Under the pieces are notes generated by a model. The model searched no databases, was not told where the DNA came from, and saw only the letters and a program-made list of their open reading frames with translations. A stretch of 16,403 bases of DNA from Zychaea mexicana (Eukaryota; Mucoromycota; Mucoromycetes; Mucorales; Lichtheimiaceae), in contig NW_026516942.1 of the NCBI RefSeq assembly GCF_025766255.1, forward strand, positions 1 to 16,403, given 5' to 3'. Below, one piece after another: positions 8,214-15,409 of this stretch. How positions within the stretch are numbered: the stretch's first letter is position 1; each line of letters begins with the position of its first letter. The position numbers and the translations under genes were made by a program.

Positions 8214-9596
8214 TACACACCCGGGCAAGAACTTTTCAGAATTGGAAACACTTTATATGGTTAGACTCATGCAGGTTCACTAAAATTGCCTTTTATGGAT
8301 GAGCAAGTACCAGCACTCACCAGCCCAAAAATGTGATGGTAGGGTGGGGGGTTGCATGCAAATGTATCAACGATGGAAATCAGGAGTATTCGTTTTGAGA
8401 ATTTTTTTTATTTGATTGAATTTACAAAAAGCAATAATACTATCGCAATTCATCCTGAAGCAAAAAAAGCACAGCGAGATTCGTTTTGCTTGTTCCAATC
8501 CTGGGATTCTATCCTGGGACATCAGTGGGTTTCTGCAATTTATCGTTTTTAAAACGTGTTTGAGTCAAGTATTCGAAATCAAAAGACACGCATAGAAAAA
8601 TGACATGCTTACCGTTCAAGAGTTTCTCGTCATTTGTTAAGATAGCCCTACAAACAGACAGCAGCACACTTGGAGAGAAAAAATATTGCATAGCAGCAAC
8701 ACAACAAAAGGAGCCTTTAACTTACCAGCAGTGTACACTCTTCTTTAAGCGTTTAGAGCATAAGCTAATATAATGTTGATAATATTAAGATTTTATACTA
8801 ACCTTTAATTTTGATGGACTTACCTGACTCATTTCGTCTTCAATAATGTAATACTTTTAGTACATTGTTAATCAACCATCTAACGCTGACACATTACCTT
8901 TATATTTAGTAGTTGTTAAACATCCTATATAAATAATCTAAGGAGATTAGTAATAACATGCATGCCAAGAAGTGTTGAAGTCTCTGAGATTAAGAATAAT
9001 AAGTTATGCTCAATGCCTCAGAGGATTACGCATGCCAGACCAAGAAGAAAAAAGCCAAGAAGAAAAGCTTGCTGAGTCAGATTACGCGTACGTGTTGCTG
9101 CCTAATAATATATCGGAGTTGTTCCTCTTCGTCTTAGCGAATCAGAACAATATATAAAGAACAGCTTATGCAAATATGCTCTTCCTCAATTCTTACTTCT
9201 CTTAAGCAAAATGTCACATCAAACACAAAACACGTTCATAGGAAGATTTTCTTTGAACCCACATTCTACTCGCAACTATTGCAATGTTTGCAAATTAAGA
9301 TACTCGCGAAAAAAAAAAACTGGCAGCTTGACAGGTTTACCAGAGGGTGATGACTTAGCGAAATTTCGAGTAATTTGAAGCGATTGTGCGACAGATGTGT
9401 GGTTTGAGGAGTGGGGATGGATCAGATGACCCGAAATCCCCCCTTAATTCCCTTAAATCGCACCCCCAACCTCAAATTTTGGAGTCTCCCCCACTTCATT
9501 TTTTCAGGATGCACTGTATTAGCCAATCAGCATTCGTTATTTGCCATCGGAGACAAAATTATTTCCTAATTTATAAAATCCTTTGCCGGGTGTGTA
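8214..9596. mobile_element. 1.38-kb TA-flanked inverted-end transposon (non-autonomous)
   Basis: The left end TACACACCCGGGCAAG (plus) pairs with TACACACCCGGCAA at 9583-9596 (minus). Similarity continues inward for over 100 bp, including a G-run region (left plus GGTGGGGGGTTGC, right minus GGTTGGGGGTGCG). TA is present at both outer edges, as for Tc1/mariner-type elements. Taking out the element and one TA joins the kinase exon to the transposase in one frame at a position matching copy 2 (VSG). That is strong support for the ends and the duplication. No transposase is readable inside, so it is probably a MITE-like or decayed element. Confidence 0.7.
8234..9560. other. Interior of the TA element: no recognised gene
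   Basis: The longest weak candidates are a plus-strand ORF at 9211-9378 (55 residues, YCNVCKLRYSRKKKTG with CxxC and a basic patch) and a set of minus-strand splice-like mini-exons. The latter run from an ATG at 8830-8832, with donors GTAA at 8823-8820 and GTAAG at 8725-8721 and 8612-8608. Their joined reading is only about 20 codons and matches nothing I know. A TATATAAATA near 8926 is a possible promoter element. None of these is called as a gene. Confidence 0.4.
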
Positions 9597-10323
9597 CCAG
9601 ATACTCTTTCTCCTGCTGGATCAAGAATCTCTGGTGCCACTGTAACAGATAACAATAATCAATATTCTATGATTGTGGCAGTTCCCTTTATGTTTTATTT
9701 GACTTACCGTAGTTTGGAGTTCCACATTGACTGACAAAGGCCGTTGCCCCCTTTTGAATCTTAGCCAGGCCAAAGTCTGTTATCTTAATGTGTAACTTCT
9801 CTTTGTCGACGAGCAGTACTAAATAAGGATCATAAGTGATAGAAAGTAGAGTGTTATTTACGATTTATGAGATAGCCTTTTACGGCCATGGGAATCACTG
9901 AGCATAATAATGCCAAGAAGAACATATTAGCTTTTTTCTTACTATTTTCGGGTTTCATGTCGCGGTGAGCTATACCTTTGCTATGAAGAAACTATACGAA
10001 AGGTAAAAAAAATGATACATATATCAATATATAATCAAGGCAATTTGTCTTAACCAACGTTTTTTGCGCTAATCCATTTGAGCATTTAAAATATTTATTT
10101 ATACACTTATATCAATAGCAGTAAACAATTGGAAGAAGACAAAGTGTGTTTCGTCTTCTGTTAAACGACTGTGGTACACAACGTAATCGAAAAGTTCTCC
10201 ACCACGAACACTATTTCAGAAAGAAAATAATAACAACACCGAGGACGACATATTAGTCAACATACTTTTCTGTCGCGACATGTGGTACAAGTTGTTCGTG
10301 CCTGAACAAGCGTATTATGATTT
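9597..10323 (-). pseudogene. Captured protein-kinase gene fragment, five exons, Chk2/Rad53 or CAMK-like
   Basis: Exons on the minus strand: 10266-10323 (helix C region, EIIIRLFRHEQLV), 10105-10210 (GGELFDYVV...LTEDET), 9943-9991 (LHSKGIAHRDMKPEN, catalytic loop), 9708-9818 (KITDFGLAKI then QCGTPNY) and up to 9639 (VAPEIL). Introns of 55, 113, 124 and 68 nt have GT donors and AG acceptors, and the phases join correctly throughout. HRD, the catalytic-loop Asn, DFG and APE are present. ATP-binding Gly-loop, Lys and everything after APE are missing, so no active kinase can result. GGELFD, the DFGLAK motif and CGTP.Y.APE point to the Ser/Thr CAMK group, closest to checkpoint kinases. Retained introns show capture from DNA rather than from mRNA. 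Confidence 0.85.
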
Positions 10324-10345
10324 CTGCAGCTACCTAGAATTCCGG
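10324..10345. other. Right junction of the kinase fragment with transposase copy 1
   Basis: Kinase homology begins at a splice acceptor (CTGCAG, minus strand) ending at 10324. Transposase similarity to copy 2 is lost after GYIPVYY at about 10361. Compared with copy 2, roughly 30 codons between GY..YY and VSG are missing. The kinase piece therefore replaced a short stretch rather than just inserting. No clear duplication is visible. Confidence 0.5.
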
Positions 10346-10579
10346 CTAACTGTTGCTGGAATAATAAACAGGAATATATCCTAATTTTTCTAATAGTTCA
10401 TTTTTTATTTCTTTCATAATTTCATTACTTTTTATATCTTTTATTTTTGTATGATGATTAAATCTATTTTTTATTTCAGGCCAAGGATCGTGTAAAAAAT
10501 TCCAATTATTAACTATTAATTTATTAACTTCATCATTTAATTTATTTTTAAATTCGATATTTATATTATCAATGTCCAT
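10346..10579 (-). pseudogene. Transposase copy 1, displaced N-terminal part
   Basis: The start is ATG at 10577-10579. About 73 residues align with the start of copy 2: both have NWxxxxxxxxxxHxxxxKxI and end EIK(N/K)ELL(E/Q)KLGY. The last few codons before the stop (YYSSNS) are already unrelated to copy 2. The rest of the protein resumes at 8213, so two successive insertions separate the halves by about 2.1 kb. The region is helical and charged; no zinc finger or HTH is recognised with certainty. Confidence 0.75.
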
Positions 10580-10930
10580 TTTTTATTATACTATTTTTTC
10601 AATTTCTATTCTATTTATTTTGTTAATAGATAATAGTAAAATTGCATCAATTCCGACTTGTCCCCTATGTTAATATCCCAAAAATAAGAGTATGACGCAA
10701 AATCATTGCAGGGCATATTCCACAAAACTGTGTAAATCCCTAACTACATAAACAGCAACTATTACCGTGACTATACCTAGTAATACTACAGATAGCATTG
10801 TAACTTCACAATAAACCTTTGCTATCTTAATCACTACAAGAGTGCAGCTTTATAAAAGCGCTATGCCTTGACCTCAGAAAAAAAATTAAAAAATGGTAAT
10901 TCTTCCCTAGGAATATTACTAGGGCCAAAA
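10580..10930. other. Intergenic stretch upstream of transposase copy 1
   Basis: AT-rich up to about 10640, where the old 5' flank of copy 1 probably ends, then more balanced DNA with no ORF, RNA gene or repeat that I can recognise. A TATAAAA occurs near 10852 without an evident gene behind it. Confidence 0.6.
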
Positions 10931-11530
10931 ATTGGACCGTATCCAGCAAAATTAGACCGTATCCAGCAAACACCTTTACTATTATATTAGGTGTTCCAGA
11001 AAAGGAAGGTAATTTCCCTAAGTATTTTTCTGATCTTACTATTATATTATTCGTGGGTACGGCGAATGGTTTTTGAGAACAGCCTTACTACTATATTAGG
11101 TGTTCCAAGAAAGCAAGGTAATATCCTACGTATTTGTTTGATCTTACTATTATATTAAAGAATATTGCAAATAAATAAAGTATCTCAAAACGAATCGTAT
11201 GTTGTCAGAGTTGCGAATATTGTTGTCAAACTGAATCGATAAAGCTCATAGTTGCAATGACAGTACGATTTTGAGAGCAAAGGAAATAGAAGTGAGAAGC
11301 GAAAAGAAAACCACATGAGAAGCAGAGGCTGGGGTCAGACGTGCTCCTAAAAAGGAAGGTAATTTCCCCTTGGTAATTTTTCGATTTACTAGATACAGAC
11401 CAAATTAGCTAGATATGGTCCAATTTTTGCTGGATACGGTCCAATTTTGCTAGATATGGTCCAATTTTTGCTGGATACAGTCCTTCAATTTGGATATAGC
11501 ATATATTTCTTAAATATGGATACGGTCCAT
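10931..11530. repeat. Inverted clusters of a ~20-bp motif (TGGATACGGTCCAAT)
   Basis: Two tandem copies of ATTGGACCGTATCCAGCAAA (10931-10950, 10951-10970) face at least four copies of the reverse motif between about 11411 and 11483 (GGTCCAATTTTTGCTGGATAC), plus TGGATACGGTCCAT near 11518-11531. The motif core GGATACGGTCC / GGACCGTATCC is itself partly palindromic. The ~0.5 kb between the clusters holds a pair of direct repeats. This may be a small non-autonomous element with iterated inverted ends, or a cluster of protein-binding sites. Confidence 0.7.
10977..11158 (+). repeat. Two ~72-bp direct repeats with TTACTATTATATTA edges
   Basis: Segments at about 10977-11050 and 11086-11157 share AGGTGTTCCARRAAAG.AAGGTAAT, then TCCTA.GTATTT, then GATCTTACTATTATATTA. 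Each is bracketed by TTACTATTATATTA-like words, giving four such words. A third fragment (AAAAGGAAGGTAATTTCCC) is at about 11350-11369. They may be remnants of a satellite or of nested short insertions; no coding potential is seen. Confidence 0.65.
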
Positions 11531-11570
11531 TTTCTACTACCACCCTTTTTTTTCCGCTTGAAGCTTCCAA

Positions 11571-12205
11571 ATGACACCAACAATAACGAAGGAGCAAGCT
11601 CTTTGTATGATTTTCTACGTAGAGTTTAACCCTACCAACATGGAAAATCTCAAGGACAGAATCAAGAACATGACTGATATCGATATTTGCTACGAGACTG
11701 ACTCATTACACCCATTTCTTTTACCGCTCGTCAAAATGTACTCAGAACCTTACCACTACAAAAAATATACTAAAACTTTTGAAACACTTGAAAAAATACA
11801 CCATGTAGACATGCAACAAAAGCAAGAAATCCATTTTAGTAAGTTTGTATGGATATGTATTTGATTTAGTTTTTAATTTATTTGTATTTGTTTATAGGCT
11901 CTGATCGCCAAATTGTGCAATTTCTGAACGAAGTATATCTAACAACAGATCTGCTGAACGACAGAGTATATACCAAAAAGCTAGTTTCAAACAAGGACAT
12001 CTTATCTCACGTATGGCCTTATACAACGAAATTTGACGATAAATTGGTGTTGGGATTTTCAAAGTGGTGTTATTCGAAGAATGTTGCCTTCACAACTGTG
12101 GATTATCAATGTAAAGCATTTGAAAACGGTCAGCAGCAAAGAGAATTAATCCTTATTCTTATGTTTAATAATAAAATTATGAAACCTACTACATTTAATA
12201 GTTAA
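11571..12205 (+). CDS. Two-exon gene of unknown function (191 residues)
   Basis: Exon 1 is 11571-11838 and exon 2 is 11898-12205. The 59-nt intron starts GTAAGT and ends TTTATAG, and the joined frame is open for 191 codons, which supports a real spliced gene. The protein is soluble-looking, with no signal peptide. It has charged helical parts (YKKYTKTFETLEKIHH), DRQIVQFLNEVYLTTDLLND, SHVWPYTTKFDDKLVLGFS and KWCYSKNVAFTT. I recognise no family. The last ~15 codons become Asn/Ile-rich just where AT-rich transposon DNA begins, so the true 3' end may be lost. Its base composition is less AT-rich than the transposases. It is convergent with copy 2 and is a candidate captured host gene piece. Confidence 0.6.
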
Positions 12206-12260
12206 AATATAATTATTAGAAACATTATAATAATAATCTACATATACAAAAATAATTAAT

Positions 12261-12659
12261 TTAATACTTAATGTTTTTGGTTTTAAAATAATCTTTTAAT
12301 ATTTGTTTTTCATTAAAATCTTTCTCATTTACCCAGGAATTATCTGTTTCATCATAATCTTTCCACTTAACAAGAAATTCATATTCATTATTTCTACTTA
12401 ATTTATGTTCTATAACTGTTTCAATTTCATAAATATTATTATTTCTGTTAATTTCTCTAATTAGATTTAGTTTAATTTTTCTTTCACTTTTATTTTTCTT
12501 TCTTTTTTTTCTATTAATATTTTTATATTCAGGGAAATCTATATCTTCATTATTATCAATTATATGATTATTAGGTTCTTCATTACTATTATTATCATCA
12601 ATAATCATATTATCACTTTCAAATGATAAATCTGATAAATCTTTTTGTAATTCACTCAT
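12261..12659 (-). CDS. Chromodomain protein, copy 2 (132 residues)
   Basis: The ORF is intact, unlike the transposase before it. Its ATG (12657-12659) overlaps the transposase stop by 8 nt (ATGAGTGA, TGA at 12652-12654). Residues 1-48 are acidic and Asn-rich. Residues 51-61 (KKRKKNKSERK) form a likely nuclear localisation signal. The chromodomain spans about 76-126 with IYEIETVIEH, YEFLVKWKDY, DNSWV and a C-terminal helix. The three methyl-lysine cage positions are Tyr77, Trp99 and Tyr102, so histone binding looks possible. By analogy with chromodomains of retrotransposon integrases it may steer insertion to heterochromatin; this is inference. It could be made by re-initiation, by frameshifting as a fusion, or from its own transcript. 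Confidence 0.8.
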   Translation of the reverse strand: MSELQKDLSDLSFESDNMIIDDNNSNEEPNNHIIDNNEDIDFPEYKNINRKKRKKNKSERKIKLNLIREINRNNNIYEIETVIEHKLSRNNEYEFLVKWKDYDETDNSWVNEKDFNEKQILKDYFKTKNIKY

Positions 12660-13805
12660 TATTTAAAACTATATCTATTTGTTTTTCATCAGTAGGAAAT
12701 TCAAAGTTTTTTTGAGCCCATAGTTTATGGTGTTCTTGTGTAATTATATTGAATGTATCTGTAAATAATTTTATATTTTTAAGTAAAAATACTACTTTTA
12801 TTTGTAAGTTAATATATTTATAATTATCTGTTTTTAATGTAGAGTTGTTATTAGAAAATCGTTTAAATTTATTTCCTAATTCACAAAATTCGTTTTCTAT
12901 AGCTGACCAAAAACTTCCAAATACATCATTAAAATGTTTTTCTTATATATTCAATTCTTCATTAGGATCTTTTCTAATAGGATAAAAGAAGTTATTATCA
13001 CTTAATGAAATATGTTTCTTTTTACATAAGTCTTCAAACTGTTTAATAGATAATGTGTAACTACCATCAATAGCTAAAACATCTCTTTTATCCATTTTCG
13101 TATATAATTTCATGTTGAAAAACATACCACCATCACTACTAACTCCACATAGTTGACTATCAGAAACTGCAATTATAAAATTATTAATATCTGTTAATAC
13201 TTGTGTTCTTAAACCTGATGTTTTTAATTTATATGACCATCGTTTTTATGCAGAAATGTCAGGCTTATCATATTCAATAGTACTATCATGACCATCTAAT
13301 AGTAATGTTATATATTAAAATTTCTAGGGTTTTTTATTAATACAGAATAAATTTATATTTTAATATTAGAAAACATATTTTTTAGACATATATCTACATA
13401 TTTATTCAAACTACCATAATTTGTTATCCAAAATTCTTTATAAAATTTATAGAATGATGTATATGGTATATTTCGTTTCATATCTTTCGATGTAATACCT
13501 GATACAAGATGATATAATAAATATAACCCTTTTTCAATTTCAAAATATAGTGAAGGATAATCCTTATGTGTATATAATTTAGTTAAAAAGAAAAATATAG
13601 AAGTATATCCTAACTTTTGTAATAGTTCTTTTTTAATTTCATCTATTTCTTTAATATATTTCAACTCTATTCGATGCTTATAATTATTTTGTTTTCTCTT
13701 CCAATTTTCATTTATAAATAATTTATCTATCTCTTCCTGTAATAATGTTTTATATTTTAAAACTTCTTCTTTATTTAGTGAGCTATTATATTCATCAAAT
13801 ACCAT
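12652..13805 (-). pseudogene. DDE_Tnp_4-like transposase, copy 2, full length but broken
   Basis: Start ATG at 13803-13805, stop TGA at 12652-12654. The N-terminal part reads to a TAA at about 13353. The catalytic frame needs a one-base shift near 13320 and contains in-frame stops near 13318, 13246 and 12944. Motifs: LLLDGHDST with Asp at 13294-13296, SYKLKTSGLRTQ, AIDGSYTLS with Asp at 13066-13068, NNFFYPIRKD, and FGSFWSAIENEF with Glu at 12895-12897. The D-75-D-56-E spacing is identical to copy 1 although the proteins are only about 40% alike. The order and the (V/I)(E)..F helix fit DDE_Tnp_4 (PIF/Harbinger). It cannot encode an active enzyme without reading past several defects. Confidence 0.8.
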
Positions 13806-14016
13806 TTTGAAAATTTATAATAAAAACCGTTCTTTTAACTTATTTACAAAGCAATCAGGAAAAACTTATAACCTTAGGCAAAAACCAAAATTGAATATCT
13901 ATATAATTATTATTTATCTTATATTTTGATATCTAATTCATATAATATAATAAAATTCAATTTTTTAGAAATAAGTATATAAAATTATTTTATAAGATAA
14001 AAATTAGGTCATTATA
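13806..14016 (-). other. 5' flank of transposase copy 2 and right end of the core
   Basis: Very AT-rich DNA with no ORF. It contains TATATAA-like words (about 13975-13983) that could serve as the copy 2 promoter. Its outer end reads AATTAGGTCATTATA next to GTACAGG. Confidence 0.5.
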
Positions 14017-14019
14017 GTA
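14017..14019 (+). other. Right GTA flanking the 7-kb core
   Basis: Partner of the GTA at 7002-7004. Joining the flanks without the core and with a single GTA gives CCTGTACAGG, a perfect 10-bp palindrome at the centre of the much larger one. Confidence 0.4.
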
Positions 14020-14059
14020 CAGGATTTTTCATCTCCTAGCAGACGTTTGAACTTTTATT

Positions 14060-14490
14060 TAGGCAGAGTGGACATGAATGTTAGTCTGAGTGGACATGAA
14101 TGAAAGTTAATCTGGACATGAATAATAATTGATCTGGACATGAATGAAAATCGAGCTGGACATGAATGAAAATCGAGCTGGACATGAATGAAAATCGATC
14201 TAGACATGAATGAAAATCGAGCTGGACATGAATGAAAATCGAGCTGGACATGAATGAAAATCGAGCTGGACATGAATAAAGATCGATCTGGACATGAATA
14301 TAAAACGATCTGGACATGAATATACATCGACCTGGACATGAATATAAATCGATCTGGACATGAGTAAAATCAATCTGGACAAAATAAAAATCAATCTGTA
14401 CATGAATGAAAATCGTTCTGGACAAGAATAATAATCAATCTAAACATGAATAATAGACAACCTGAACATAATAACAGTCAAACTGGGCAT
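14060..14490 (-). repeat. 22-bp tandem satellite C, unit 2
   Basis: Mirror of 6530-6960, reading GGACATGAATGAAAATCGAGCT on this strand in part. About 19-20 units, with homogenised GAGCTGGACATGAATGAAAA copies near 14140-14270. Minus-strand open frames here (14055-14425) are satellite artefacts: they are open in all three phases. Confidence 0.9.
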
Positions 14491-14590
14491 TGTTTTAGTC
14501 AACTAAGACATAAAAAAGTTGAAGTAGATAATATATTAAGTGTAGCAGAGCAGAATATTTGAGTACTTAAGATTTTCAATTCAAGTCAAG

Positions 14591-15409
14591 ACATAATAGA
14601 AGTTAAGCAGTACAAAGCCAATGTCAAGATATAGTAGTATGGCTGGTTCACTCGTAACAAAAAGCTTGTAGGCTAATGTACAGGAAATGGCAAGGGTGCG
14701 TCAGAGACTCACTGTGCGCATAAGGCATAAGCCTATTTTGCTGCTGTGGGAATAGGGCCTGAGCGTTTCCCCTCATTTCACTTTACCCGGGTTGAGTTTG
14801 AAACAAATTGGAGGCTGGTGGCAGAGGTAGGTGGAAAGTGTGGGGTTTGTTAGCAACAGCAGGGAGGAAAAAAACAACAACCAAAGATCCTTTTTTTTTC
14901 TCATTACCATTCGCCATGGCAAATCAACAGCTTCGACGCACACTTGTAAATGGCTCCTACTCTCTTCACGATGAATAAAAAACAAAGAAAACAAAACGGC
15001 ACAATCCACGGATTTAATGAAAAACGAAATGAAGGTAACTGTTTTCTTAAAAAAAGCATGTGCTCAAGATTTATAAAGGAGTAGACCGCCGTTACTGCTG
15101 CTTAAAAAAACGCTGGGTAAGTAAACAAGGGAAGGGAAAGGTTACTGGTTGTGCTTGGGGTATAGCTTTAGTAGATATACGCTCATTCAGAATTACTGTT
15201 TTTTTTCTTCTCTGTATATACTTGATGCACCATCTTGCACCATTCCAACGTCAGACTTACGTGTGTAATACAACATCGTCCTCTACCTGCACAAACGATT
15301 CGTACTCACAACAAGAACGACGCAACAATCTTCTTCTCCATTACTCAAACACAATCATATACAAAATGACGCTGATCCGCCATTGACTTGCAAAATATAC
15401 AGCCTGACG
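14591..15409 (+). repeat. Inverted-repeat arm A, unit 2
   Basis: Same orientation as 3767-4589. The left boundary with C is intact (GTCAAGACATAAT). A shortened A-run near 14890 shifts the frame of the small ORF that reads MDCAVLFSLFF in the other copies, which argues that this ORF is not a gene. Confidence 0.85.

Larger units (their letters stand above)
7005..14016. mobile_element. 7.0-kb core with two transposase/chromodomain copies
   Basis: The two inverted Foldback-like arms stop matching exactly at 7004 and 14017, so this interval is one inserted or bracketed block. It begins TATAGGGTAGAC and its other end, read inward, begins TATAATGACC; only weak terminal similarity is visible. Copy 1's chromodomain stop is 28 bp from the left edge, and copy 2's start codon is about 210 bp from the right edge, a layout expected of a DNA transposon. 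Inside are two tandem minus-strand transposase copies, a kinase-gene fragment, a further small transposon, a motif cluster and one spliced plus-strand gene. Confidence 0.6.

Noticed and set aside
8613..8832. Three splice-flanked mini-exons that might begin an FHA-domain protein belonging to the kinase
   Set aside because: The joined reading is about 20 codons, the continuation meets stops or needs an ad hoc acceptor, and they lie within the TA element, not the kinase fragment.
9211..9378. 55-residue ORF with CxxC and basic patch
   Set aside because: No family match, no second metal-binding pair and an uncertain start; noted only in the description of the TA element interior.
7005..14016. Polinton/Maverick or virus-like interpretation of a large element with long inverted repeats
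   Set aside because: No DNA polymerase B, capsid, ATPase, protease or retroviral-type integrase in the core; the only enzymes are DDE_Tnp_4-like.
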